The notes beneath the pieces were generated by a model. That model was not told where the DNA came from, made no database searches, and was given only the letters and a program-made list of their open reading frames with translations. Source: Alistipes sp. (GTDB lineage Bacteria; Bacteroidota; Bacteroidia; Bacteroidales; Rikenellaceae). From it: a DNA stretch of 59,367 nucleotides. The stretch lies in NCBI GenBank assembly GCA_017520545.1, contig JAFXFM010000020.1:1-59367 (forward strand), read 5' to 3'. Below, piece by piece: positions 27,099-34,878 of this stretch (its first letter is position 1; each line of letters begins with the position of its first letter). A program made the position numbers and the translations under genes.

Positions 27099-28007
27099 AT
27101 GATTGGTGTAACAATTTTAGGTGCAGCATCGGCAAAACCGACTGCCAACGGACACCCCTCGGCACAAGTGGTAAACTGCAATGAGCAGTACTACTTGGTC
27201 GATGCAGGGGAGGGTGTGCAACAGCAGATGTTCCGTTGCGGCATAAACCCGTTGCGACTGCGAGCCGTCTTTATTTCGCACCTCCACGGCGACCACGTTT
27301 TTGGCCTATTCCCACTTATCTCTACGCTCGGTCTTTATGGTCGCAAAACACCGCTTACGGTCTATGCGCCACGCCCCTTTGGCGAGATTTTGGAGTACCA
27401 TCTGCGCTACTTCGACAAGGAGTTACCATACGAAGTTGAGTGGGTAGAGGTGGACACCACGAAGCACCAAATAATTTTTGAGAATCGCACCTTGGAGGTG
27501 TGGAGCATACCGCTCCGCCACCGAGTACCGACATCGGGTTATCTCTTCCGCGAAAAACCGTTACCACGCAACGTAAACAAGTTTGCCATTGAGCGTTACG
27601 GCCTGACTATAAAGCAGATAGTCGCCGCCAAAGAGGGAGCCGATATTGAGTTGGAAGATGGAACAGTTTTGCCAAATGAGAAGATCACTTTCGTAGCTCA
27701 CCCACCGCAGTCGTACGCCTACTGCTCCGACACAAACCGCTCGGGTGCAGTGGCGCAATATGTCGCAGGAGTCGATTTACTCTACCACGAGGCGACCTAT
27801 GCCGCAGCCCAGAAAAAGGAGGCAAAGGAGCGAGGACACGCCACCTCGGAAGATGCCGCAAAAACAGCCCTTGCGGCAGGTGCAAAACGATTGTTGATAG
27901 GGCACTTCTCGTCGCGCTACAAGGACAAAGAGCCCCTTTTGGCCGAGGCAAGAGCAATTTTCGAAAATACCGATATCGCCCACGAAGGCGAAACTTTCAA
28001 AATTTAG
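27099..28007 (+). CDS. rnz: Ribonuclease Z
   Basis: A metallo-beta-lactamase-fold endonuclease that trims the 3' trailer of tRNA precursors. The 302-residue protein starts MIGVTILGAASAKPTANGHP, which matches the family N-terminus; an in-frame ATG at 27042 lies inside a repeat and is rejected. SHLHGDH is the zinc motif, and GHFSSRYKD and HATSEDAAKTALAA are the late motifs. It heads a plus-strand run with GDPD, SpoU and maf. Confidence 0.94.
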   Translation: MIGVTILGAASAKPTANGHPSAQVVNCNEQYYLVDAGEGVQQQMFRCGINPLRLRAVFISHLHGDHVFGLFPLISTLGLYGRKTPLTVYAPRPFGEILEYHLRYFDKELPYEVEWVEVDTTKHQIIFENRTLEVWSIPLRHRVPTSGYLFREKPLPRNVNKFAIERYGLTIKQIVAAKEGADIELEDGTVLPNEKITFVAHPPQSYAYCSDTNRSGAVAQYVAGVDLLYHEATYAAAQKKEAKERGHATSEDAAKTALAAGAKRLLIGHFSSRYKDKEPLLAEARAIFENTDIAHEGETFKI

Positions 28008-28041
28008 GCAACGGAGCTTTTTTAACCACAATAACAATACT

Positions 28042-28839
28042 ATGAAGAGATTTATCCTTGTTTTACTTGTTGTAGCCTGCTCGTTAGAGGTTTCTGCACA
28101 GCGATTCAATTGGCACAAAAACATCGTTATAGCTCATCGTGGAGCGTGGAAGGAGAAGGGGTTGCCACAAAATTCGTTGGCATCGTGGCGCGAGGCTGTA
28201 CGCTTGGGTTGTCACGGCTCGGAGTGCGACGTGCACATCACAGCCGACGATTCGTTGGTTGTATATCACAACTTAAAACACCACGATATAGTCATCAGGA
28301 ACGCTAAATATGCCGATTTAATAAAGTATCCACTTAAAAATGGGGAGAAGATTCCTACTCTACGCGAGTACCTCACCGAGGTTATGAAGCAGAATCGCAC
28401 AAAACTGATTATCGATGTTAAGACTATGATCTCCGACGAGTACTCGTTGCGCCTTTCGAAGGAGATTGTGAAGGTTATCAACGAGATGGGGGCAATGAAG
28501 TGGTGCGAGTTTCTCGGCTCGAATATAGCAGCGGTGCAATATCTGCAAAAGAGTACCGGCAGGCGTGCCCAATACCTTGGTAAGTGGCGTACCGAGTTGC
28601 CAGAGATGTACCCCGATATGGTACGCAAAAATGGCATTAAGGCGGTCGATTATCAGAACATCTTCTACTTTGCCCACCCCGACTGGATAAAGAGCTTCAA
28701 ACGCCGCAATGTCTACCTCAACGCTTGGACAATCAACAAAGAGGAGGATATGGATTGGTTTATTCGACACAAGTTCGATGCAATAACCACCGACTACCCT
28801 GCCAAGCTATTGAAAAAGTTGGGCTACGAAAACAGATAA
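28042..28839 (+). CDS. Glycerophosphodiester phosphodiesterase family protein
   Basis: A 265-residue exported enzyme (signal MKRFILVLLVVACSLEVSAQ). It has the GDPD pattern IAHRGAWKEKGLPQNSLASW, SECDVHITADDSLVVYHN, IIDVK and VYLNAWTINKEEDMDWF. The family splits glycerophosphodiesters into an alcohol and glycerol-3-phosphate. HRG and the metal-binding ExD are present; the usual ENT reads QNS. It starts 34 bases after rnz. Confidence 0.9.
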   Translation: MKRFILVLLVVACSLEVSAQRFNWHKNIVIAHRGAWKEKGLPQNSLASWREAVRLGCHGSECDVHITADDSLVVYHNLKHHDIVIRNAKYADLIKYPLKNGEKIPTLREYLTEVMKQNRTKLIIDVKTMISDEYSLRLSKEIVKVINEMGAMKWCEFLGSNIAAVQYLQKSTGRRAQYLGKWRTELPEMYPDMVRKNGIKAVDYQNIFYFAHPDWIKSFKRRNVYLNAWTINKEEDMDWFIRHKFDAITTDYPAKLLKKLGYENR

Positions 28840-28867
28840 AACATAGTGTATTTTAGTTGATAATTAA

Positions 28868-29590
28868 ATGATTACACGAGCCGAAATACTTGACATCAAA
28901 TCGCTTGCGACAAAGCACGGTCGCGAAGAGTTGGGTGCATTTATTGCCGAGGGGGAGAAACTTGTTGGCGAGATTCGCAACTCGTCGCTTCGCATTCGCC
29001 GCATACTCCAAACCAAACCGATATTTTCGGAGGGCGAGATGATTAGCGAGAAGGAGATGGAGCGCATTTCGCAGCTAAAAACGGCAAATTCGGTCTTGGC
29101 GGTGGTTGAACTGCCTCGCCACTCACTTGCGAAGGCACAACCTGCGAAAAATCTCGTTTTAGCGCTCGATCGCGTACAAAATCCCGGCAACCTCGGCACC
29201 ATAATTCGCCTTGCCGATTGGTTTGGAATCTCGGATATCGTCTGTTCGGAGGATACCGCCGACTGCTTCAACCCAAAAGTTGTGCAGGCAACAATGGGTG
29301 CTATTTTGCGGGTACGTGTGCACTACACAAACCTTGCCGAATGGCTCTCGAAGCAGAATACCAACATCTACGGCACCTTCCTCGAAGGCGAAAACATCTA
29401 CTCGGCCCAACTCGACAAAACAGGCGTAATTGTTATGGGCAACGAGGGACAGGGCATCTCTGCGGAGGTTGCAGAAAACGTATCACACAAGTTACTTATC
29501 CCTCCATATCCGGCAGAGCGCTGCGGCTCGGAATCGCTGAATGTAGCCATCGCAACTGCCGTAATTTGTTCGGAGTTTAGAAGAAGATAA
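28868..29590 (+). CDS. SpoU/TrmH-family RNA 2'-O-methyltransferase
   Basis: A 240-residue SPOUT-fold enzyme methylating ribose in rRNA or tRNA. The three motifs are present: RVQNPGNLGTIIR (motif 1), VIVMGNEGQGIS (motif 2), and LIPPYPAERCGSESLNVAIA (motif 3). The N-terminal 90 residues form the substrate-binding domain (GAFIAEGEKLVGEI). The exact target nucleotide cannot be told. It starts 28 bases after GDPD and 6 bases before maf. Confidence 0.93.
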   Translation: MITRAEILDIKSLATKHGREELGAFIAEGEKLVGEIRNSSLRIRRILQTKPIFSEGEMISEKEMERISQLKTANSVLAVVELPRHSLAKAQPAKNLVLALDRVQNPGNLGTIIRLADWFGISDIVCSEDTADCFNPKVVQATMGAILRVRVHYTNLAEWLSKQNTNIYGTFLEGENIYSAQLDKTGVIVMGNEGQGISAEVAENVSHKLLIPPYPAERCGSESLNVAIATAVICSEFRRR

Positions 29591-29596
29591 GTTATT

Positions 29597-30190
29597 ATGT
29601 TACTGAAAGATAGACTTCAAAATTACCGTCTTATTCTCGCCTCGGCATCGCCACGTCGTCGCGAGTTGCTCGCCGCTTGCGATATCAACTTCACGCTTGC
29701 CGATAAGTTCGAGTGCGAGGAGCACTACCCTGCCGACCTCGAAGCCGACAAGGTTGCCGAGTACCTCTCACTGCTCAAAAGCAACGCCTACCCCCACGCC
29801 CTTGCCGAGGAGGATATTTTGCTAACCGCCGACACAGTGGTTGTTCTTGGCAACAAAATTCTCGGAAAGCCACACTCCGAGGCTGAGGCTGTCGAGATGC
29901 TCACCTCGCTCTCGGGTGCTACACATAAAGTTATTACGGGCGTAACGTTGCGCACGCGCACGCGCACAATATCATTCTCGGCAGAGAGTCTTGTGTCGTT
30001 CCGTTCGCTCGAAGCCGACGAGATCCGCTACTACGTCGAGCACTACCGCCCAATGGATAAGGCGGGTGCATACGGCATTCAGGAGTGGATAGGCTACACC
30101 GCTATCGAGCGCATCGAGGGGTCGTTCTACAACGTTATGGGCCTCCCGGTACAACGCCTATACTCAATGCTCAAAGAGTTAGTGAAATAG
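29597..30190 (+). CDS. maf: Maf-like nucleoside triphosphate pyrophosphatase
   Basis: A 197-residue house-cleaning enzyme that hydrolyses non-standard or excess dTTP/UTP-type nucleotides. It shows LASASPRRRELLAACDI (N-terminal hallmark), LLTADTVVVLGNKILGKP and DKAGAYGIQEWIGY. The family is sometimes named a septum formation inhibitor. It starts 6 bases after the SpoU gene and is closed by a shared hairpin terminator. Confidence 0.93.
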   Translation: MLLKDRLQNYRLILASASPRRRELLAACDINFTLADKFECEEHYPADLEADKVAEYLSLLKSNAYPHALAEEDILLTADTVVVLGNKILGKPHSEAEAVEMLTSLSGATHKVITGVTLRTRTRTISFSAESLVSFRSLEADEIRYYVEHYRPMDKAGAYGIQEWIGYTAIERIEGSFYNVMGLPVQRLYSMLKELVK

Positions 30191-30209
30191 AGATTGTCCC
30201 GATAACAAA

Positions 30210-30242
30210 AAAAGGTGTGATTCGAAAAAAATCACACCTTTT
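30210..30242. terminator. Bidirectional terminator between maf and metK
   Basis: A 13-bp perfect stem AAAAGGTGTGATT / AATCACACCTTTT with a 7-nt loop. It has A/T tracts on both sides, fitting both converging genes. Confidence 0.9.
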
Positions 30243-30263
30243 ATCGTTTTTGTGCAGCGTATG

Positions 30264-31511
30264 CTACAAGCCAAACTCCTCGCGAATTGCATCAACTGCA
30301 TCGAGTCGCTCCCAACCGAAGAACTCAACCTCACGCTCCACCTCAACGCCATTCTCAACAAATTTAACCATCTGAGTATAAGGACGGTTACCAAAGTGTC
30401 CATACGATGCGGTAGGCTCGAAAATAGGATTCTTCAAACCGAAACGCTTAACGATAGATGCAGGACGAAGGTCAAACATCTTGGCAATGCGCTCGGCGAT
30501 TTCGCCCTCGCTGATTGAGAGGTGATTGGTGCCATAGGTATCGACATAAACCGACAATGGCTCGGCGATACCGATAGCGTAACTCAACTGTACGAGAACC
30601 TCGTCTGCTACACCCGCTGCAACCATATTCTTTGCGATATGGCGTGCTGCATAGGCAGCCGAACGGTCCACCTTCGACGAGTCCTTACCCGAGAATGCAC
30701 CACCGCCGTGAGCTCCACGACCTCCGTATGTATCGACAATAATTTTACGGCCCGTCAAACCTGTATCGCCGTGAGGGCCACCAATAACGAACTTTCCCGT
30801 AGGATTTACGTGAAGTATATACTCCTCGCCTATAAGCTGCGCCAACTCATCTCCTGCACGCTCCAAACGGGCCTTTACGCGTGGAATGAGAATGGTGCGA
30901 ACATCCTCCTTAATCTGTGCAACATCAACATCTTCGTCGTGCTGTGTCGAAACAACGATTGTATGCACACGCTTCGCCTTGCGGTCGTCGCCATACTCGA
31001 TTGTAACCTGACTCTTCGCATCGGGACGAAGGTAGGTCATAACCTCACCCTCGCGACGAATAACCGCCAACTCCTTCAATATAACGTGCGAAAGAATCAA
31101 TGTCGCAGGCATCAACTCGCGCGACTCGTTTACGGCATAACCAAACATAATACCCTGATCGCCGGCACCTTGCTCCTCCTCGGTGGCACGCACCACGCCC
31201 TGATTGATATCGGACGACTGTTCGTGAATAGCCGAGAGGATACCGCACGACTTGGCGTCGAACTGCAACTCGCTACGGTTGTATCCGATACGGTCAATCA
31301 CACGACGTGCTGTTCCCTGAATATCGACATATGCGTCCGAGCAAACCTCGCCTGAAACCACCACCAAACCTGTGGTACAGAGTGTTTCGCAGGCAACTTT
31401 AGCCGATGCATCGCGACGCAAAAACTCGTCGAGGATAGCGTCTGAAATCTGATCGGAGACCTTATCTGGATGTCCCTCCGATACCGATTCTGATGTAAAT
31501 AAAAATCCCAT
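30264..31511 (-). CDS. metK: S-adenosylmethionine synthetase
   Basis: It makes S-adenosylmethionine from methionine and ATP. The 415-residue protein has GHPDKVSDQISDAILDEFL (N-terminal substrate motif), GDQGIMFGYAVNE, GPHGDTGLTGRKIIVDTYGG and GGGAFSGKDSSKVDRSAAYAA. It is a little longer than the 380-400 of E. coli, as is common in Bacteroidetes. The upstream leader of about 155 bases holds a SAM-II-type riboswitch, giving feedback control by the product. Confidence 0.97.
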   Translation of the reverse strand: MGFLFTSESVSEGHPDKVSDQISDAILDEFLRRDASAKVACETLCTTGLVVVSGEVCSDAYVDIQGTARRVIDRIGYNRSELQFDAKSCGILSAIHEQSSDINQGVVRATEEEQGAGDQGIMFGYAVNESRELMPATLILSHVILKELAVIRREGEVMTYLRPDAKSQVTIEYGDDRKAKRVHTIVVSTQHDEDVDVAQIKEDVRTILIPRVKARLERAGDELAQLIGEEYILHVNPTGKFVIGGPHGDTGLTGRKIIVDTYGGRGAHGGGAFSGKDSSKVDRSAAYAARHIAKNMVAAGVADEVLVQLSYAIGIAEPLSVYVDTYGTNHLSISEGEIAERIAKMFDLRPASIVKRFGLKNPIFEPTASYGHFGNRPYTQMVKFVENGVEVEREVEFFGWERLDAVDAIREEFGL

Positions 31512-31608
31512 ATTTAATAAATTTTAGTTAAAATCTCTTTGTTTTTAGCCATTTTAGCTTTTTAACATCGCGGGGTGGGATTTGGCAGAACTGCCTCAAA
31601 AAAGAGTG

Positions 31609-31661
31609 CCGGTTTAGCAATTTTTTATTGTGGTTGCAATCAGTCCAAATCCCTCCACATT
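31609..31661 (-). promoter_or_regulatory. SAM-II-type riboswitch aptamer upstream of metK
   Basis: On the minus strand the leader reads ATGTGGAGGGATTTGGACTG, then ATTGCAACCACAATAAAAAA, then TTGCTAAACCGG. It matches the SAM-II class: P1 TGTGG (31655-31659) with CCACA (31629-31633); a GATTT strand in the loop; TTGCAACCAC; an AATAAA linker; and a closing TGCTAAA strand. Pseudoknot pairs are GCAA (31634-31637) with TTGC (31617-31620) and GG (31645-31646) with CC (31611-31612). Where the well-studied SAM-II example has CC pairing GG, this one has GG pairing CC, which supports the fold. Recognition is by eye, not by covariance search. Confidence 0.82.
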
Positions 31662-31669
31662 TGCGACTG

Positions 31670-31677
31670 CAAAGATA
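31670..31677 (-). promoter_or_regulatory. -7 box of metK
   Basis: Minus-strand TATCTTTG just upstream of the riboswitch. Transcription would start at about 31664, right before the aptamer, which fits. Confidence 0.65.
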
Positions 31678-31756
31678 TACATAAAAACGGAAAACGGAAA
31701 GCGGAAAGCGGAAAACTTTTAGTTTTTCTATTTTCGCTTGGAGTGGGAAAACGGAG

Positions 31757-31838
31757 CCGACGCACGAAGCAAGAGCAGAGGCTGCTTGCAGACTATGCCT
31801 TGCAAGAAGGAGGAAAATCCTGCAAAGCAGGGTTAAAG
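31757..31838. repeat. 80-bp dispersed repeat, intergenic copy
   Basis: It shares GCAGAGGCTGCTTGCAGACT and GAAGGAGGAAAA with 12016-12100 and is flanked by GGAAAGCGG units. An open frame through this area (31575-31856) is made of repeat sequence and not a gene. Confidence 0.85.
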
Positions 31839-31865
31839 CGGAAAGCGGAAAACTAAAAAAAGTAT

Positions 31866-31873
31866 TACCTTTG
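31866..31873 (+). promoter_or_regulatory. -7 box of the CapA-like gene
   Basis: TACCTTTG fits the consensus 40 bases before the chosen ATG. The upstream sequence is a repeat and has no clear -33 box. Confidence 0.5.
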
Positions 31874-31912
31874 TATAATAAACAGCACTAATTGAGTACC
31901 GTAAGATACAAT

Positions 31913-33055
31913 ATGAGCAATAGGAATAACAACTCTTTCGCAATGAAGTTCAATGGCAAATACTCTGTCGGGGTGGTTGTGGCATTACTCTCGGTGCTCC
32001 TGTGTGCATCGTGCAAAATAGTCAATAGCGCACCTGAACAGTGCGCCAAGCCAGCAATTGACTCCTCCGCCCAAAAGCCTCAACCCCCAAAACGTCTGCG
32101 ACTGCTTTTTGCCGGCGATGCGATGTGTCATCTGCCACAAATCAGAGCCGCCTATGGCAGAGGGCATTCAATAGACTTTCGCTCCTCATTCGAAGGGGTT
32201 AAGAGCCACTTCGACCAAGCCGATATTGCCGTTGTAAATCTCGAAACGACAGTATCGACACGCCCTCCCTATTCGGGTTACCCGTGCTTCGTTTCTCCCA
32301 CCGAGTATATCGACGCCTTGGCCTGGCTCGGCGTGGATGTTGCACTAATGGCAAACAACCACTGCTGCGATAATGGCCGCAAGGGCGCCCGCGAAACAAT
32401 AGCCAAACTCGACACCCTCGGCATTGCCCGCACAGGAGTATTTCACAGCGAGGAGGATTTTTTGAAAAATGCCATTCTTCGAATTGAGCGCAATGGTATA
32501 AAGCTCGCGCTTATCAACTACACCTACGGCACAAACGGCAACCCGAAGCCAAAAGGCTACAAGGTAAATTACATCAACACCGAGCAAATAGCAAACGATA
32601 TAAAAGCTGCCTCAGAGGATACCGATTGCATTATCGCCTGTATGCATTGGGGGCTCGAATATATGCACCAGCCGTCGCGTGAGCAGCGCAAATTGGCACA
32701 GTTCCTCCATCGTAACGGAGTGGATATCGTGGTTGGCACACACCCACACGTAGTGCAACCATACGTCGCTACCGACACCCTGATAACAATCTACTCGTTG
32801 GGTAATTTTATCTCGAACCAGAAAAGACACAATACCGACGGCGGTTTGTTGGCGGAGATTGACATCGAAAAAGGAGAGGATAACGTATGTAAATACTCCC
32901 TGCGTACAATACCTGTGTGGGTAAAGAAACCGGGATTCAGGCTTATATCGTCCGAATTTGCGGCCGAGGCAAAGATGTCCAAGGCGCAACGTGCTTGTTA
33001 CGAACACTTTATCAAAGATACCGAGCTTATACTTAAAACCGGTGTAAAGCACTAA
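31913..33055 (+). CDS. CapA-family (poly-gamma-glutamate capsule type) lipoprotein
   Basis: A 380-residue predicted lipoprotein (VLLCASC) with the CapA metallophosphatase-like fold: LLFAGDAMCHLP, ADIAVVNLETTVS, GVDVALMANNHCCDNG, CIIACMHWGLEY and VGTHPHVVQPY. CapA is needed for poly-gamma-glutamate export in Bacillus, but the family is wider, so a capsule role is not certain. The ATG at 31913 is preferred; a TTG at 31892 and an ATG at 31943 are possible. Confidence 0.85.
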   Translation: MSNRNNNSFAMKFNGKYSVGVVVALLSVLLCASCKIVNSAPEQCAKPAIDSSAQKPQPPKRLRLLFAGDAMCHLPQIRAAYGRGHSIDFRSSFEGVKSHFDQADIAVVNLETTVSTRPPYSGYPCFVSPTEYIDALAWLGVDVALMANNHCCDNGRKGARETIAKLDTLGIARTGVFHSEEDFLKNAILRIERNGIKLALINYTYGTNGNPKPKGYKVNYINTEQIANDIKAASEDTDCIIACMHWGLEYMHQPSREQRKLAQFLHRNGVDIVVGTHPHVVQPYVATDTLITIYSLGNFISNQKRHNTDGGLLAEIDIEKGEDNVCKYSLRTIPVWVKKPGFRLISSEFAAEAKMSKAQRACYEHFIKDTELILKTGVKH

Positions 33056-33073
33056 TATCTCCTACAAGCCTCT

Positions 33074-33673
33074 CTACTCCTGCCTCTGCAACTCCTCAAT
33101 TTGACAAAGCAGATCGTCTGCCGTACGGAGTGTGCGTTTGTGAATACGCAAACCTATAATGCCACCAATAATTCCGCCGAAAATACCGCTTGCGCTAACA
33201 ACTATGAGAGCGTAGATATCCTCGTTTGCAAGGTTTAAGTATATTTCGTACTCCAACCAGCCAAACCATACTATCAACAGCGGAATAGACCAATAGTGCC
33301 AACTCTTATATATCTTCTTCATTCGAGCAACCTCCTGGTACACCGTTACCAAATTGCCCGAAAATATATCGCGCTTGTGAATACGGTAATGGCTGACTAT
33401 CACAGCTACAAGACAGATAAGAAATAGTGCGGAAGTGGCAATACAGAAAGCTGTGGAGTGTCCCATTCTTTGGAAATTGAAATATCCCAACGGTATCATA
33501 ATAAGACATACAACACTCATCCAAATCGCACTATTGTTCAGTGCCGAGAGCTTTCGCGACATCGCCTCTTTAATAAGGCGGTCGTTTATAATCTCTTGGG
33601 TATTGAGTTGTTTTTTGAGCGCCGCGAGTTGCTCGCGCATCTCGTTGAGTTCATTCATTTCGATACTATTCAT
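33074..33673 (-). CDS. Membrane protein paired with an ECF sigma factor
   Basis: A 199-residue protein. The N-terminus (about 5-45) is a charged coiled-coil-like helix; four transmembrane helices follow (about 49-66, 75-95, 128-147, 155-178), then a charged tail. It is the second gene after the sigma factor, with 12 bases between. Position and layout suggest it controls the sigma factor, but no zinc anti-sigma motif (HxxxCxxC) is seen. It could also be a sensor or a target. Confidence 0.7.
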   Translation of the reverse strand: MNSIEMNELNEMREQLAALKKQLNTQEIINDRLIKEAMSRKLSALNNSAIWMSVVCLIMIPLGYFNFQRMGHSTAFCIATSALFLICLVAVIVSHYRIHKRDIFSGNLVTVYQEVARMKKIYKSWHYWSIPLLIVWFGWLEYEIYLNLANEDIYALIVVSASGIFGGIIGGIIGLRIHKRTLRTADDLLCQIEELQRQE

Positions 33674-33685
33674 AGCGGCATAGGG

Positions 33686-34168
33686 TTAATCGTTCGACAT
33701 ATTTTTGAGTTGTTCGCGTATGCGCACAAGGCGCACCGAGACATTCTTGGCTGTGATGCCAACAATTGCACCAATCTCCTCGTAGGAGAGGTTTTCGAGC
33801 CAGAGCAGAATTATCGCTCGGTCGAAAACACCAAGACGACCTATGCGCTCACGCAACATCTGCGCCTGTCGGCTATCCTCATCGGTGTCGGAGAAGAGAT
33901 TTATGTTCATATCCAGACGCGCGGAGTCGGCACGGCGACGCTTTTTGCGCTCGGCGCTGATACAGGTGTTTAGCGATACGCGGTATATCCACGAGCGAAT
34001 GTTACACTCTCCACGGAACGCCTCGAATCCTCGCCACAACGCAATAAGCACCTCTTGGAAGAGATCATCAACCTCCTCTTTATCCTTTGAAAACATATAA
34101 CAGACGGTATAGATTGTCGTCTTATGCTCTCGCACAATTCGGGAAAACTCTTTTTCGGAATCTCTCAT
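33686..34168 (-). CDS. ECF-type sigma-70 factor
   Basis: A 160-residue sigma factor of the extracytoplasmic function type. Region 2 is DLFQEVLIALWRGFEAFRGECNIRSWIYRVSLN; region 4, with the helix-turn-helix, is LSYEEIGAIVGITAKNVSVR. It directs RNA polymerase to a regulon that is not visible here. It is followed 12 bases on by the membrane protein gene, a likely regulatory partner. Confidence 0.93.
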   Translation of the reverse strand: MRDSEKEFSRIVREHKTTIYTVCYMFSKDKEEVDDLFQEVLIALWRGFEAFRGECNIRSWIYRVSLNTCISAERKKRRRADSARLDMNINLFSDTDEDSRQAQMLRERIGRLGVFDRAIILLWLENLSYEEIGAIVGITAKNVSVRLVRIREQLKNMSND

Positions 34169-34271
34169 TTCTCGGTTTGGTTTTTCAGCCTTTTGCGGCT
34201 ACATCTTTGCTTATTAGACGTAACATCTTGCCACAAAACTACAAAAAAATGTGAAAATTTTCAGGTTTAAG

Positions 34272-34301
34272 TTGTAAATCAAAAAATTATTTATACCTTT
34301 G
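34272..34301 (+). promoter_or_regulatory. Promoter of tRNA-Leu
   Basis: -33 TTGT (34272-34275) and -7 TACCTTTG (34294-34301) with 18 bases between. The tRNA begins 34 bases after the -7 box. Confidence 0.75.
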
Positions 34302-34335
34302 CACCGCTGAACCGCTCGAAAGAGTGTCGGCAGAA

Positions 34336-34419
34336 GCCCAGATGGCGGAATCGGTAGACGCGCTGGTCTCAAACACCAGTAGGTTCACCCCTGTGCCGGT
34401 TCGACCCCGGCTCTGGGTA
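34336..34419 (+). tRNA. tRNA-Leu (anticodon CAA)
   Basis: A class II tRNA of 84 nt. Acceptor GCCCAGA / TCTGGGT with A73; anticodon stem CTGGT / ACCAG with loop CTCAAAC, giving anticodon CAA at 34370-34372 (reads UUG); a long variable arm (AGGTTCACCCCT); T-arm GCCGG TTCGACC CCGGC. The CCA end is not encoded (TAC follows). Confidence 0.96.
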
Positions 34420-34422
34420 CGA

Positions 34423-34452
34423 AAAGAGGAAGATGAAAGTCTTCCTCTTTTT
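34423..34452 (+). terminator. Terminator after tRNA-Leu
   Basis: An 11-bp stem AAAGAGGAAGA / TCTTCCTCTTT with a 6-nt loop, followed by TTC. It is 3 bases past the tRNA. Confidence 0.88.
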
Positions 34453-34454
34453 CG

Positions 34455-34773
34455 TTTACCCTTCGCCGGGGGCGGTCAGTCGGTGGCGGTGTGGCAGAGT
34501 TGTCTTTGGTCGGCGATTATTGCTATCGAAATCTTTTGTCTTTGACCGATGATTGTCTTTGAAAATGAATTTTCAGCCATCATCCGTCAAACCCAAACAA
34601 TCTATGATTGTAATCGCCTCCCTTCGCTCTGCTCAAACCTGCTGCGACCGTTCGACCCACTTAAAACAACCCACTCAAAGATTATTCGGGTCGGGGGGCA
34701 ATATCTCGCAAAGACCAAAGACGACCCAAGTCCCGCAAAAACTCGTTCGAAAATAGGACATCATAGGGTACGA
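34455..34773. other. Gene-free stretch between two terminators
   Basis: About 320 bases without a believable gene. Its right end repeats 14 bases found at the tRNA end, GGGTACGAAAAGAG (34766-34779 versus 34415-34428), with a GTTCGA some 20 bases before it. It may be a decayed second tRNA copy. Confidence 0.5.
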
Positions 34774-34804
34774 AAAGAGAAGTTCGAGAGGACTTCTCTT
34801 TTTT
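34774..34804 (+). terminator. Second terminator downstream of tRNA-Leu
   Basis: A 10-bp stem AAAGAGAAGT / ACTTCTCTTT with an 8-nt loop and a T-run. It is similar in design to the one right after the tRNA but has no gene directly in front. Confidence 0.8.
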
Positions 34805-34878
34805 GTGTTGGTTGGGGGGGGTGGAGTGTTGCCTTTTTGGAGTAGGCGGAGCGGCCATAACAAGATAGGTGGGGGGTG

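Noticed and set aside
31575-31856. A 93-codon plus-strand frame between metK and the CapA-like gene
   Set aside because: It covers the riboswitch region in antisense and GGAAAACGG repeats and has no protein-like composition.
34324-34545. A 73-codon frame across tRNA-Leu
   Set aside because: It overlaps a tRNA and its terminator.
34549-34845. Open frames downstream of tRNA-Leu
   Set aside because: They span a terminator, lack recognisable motifs and are not in an operon context.
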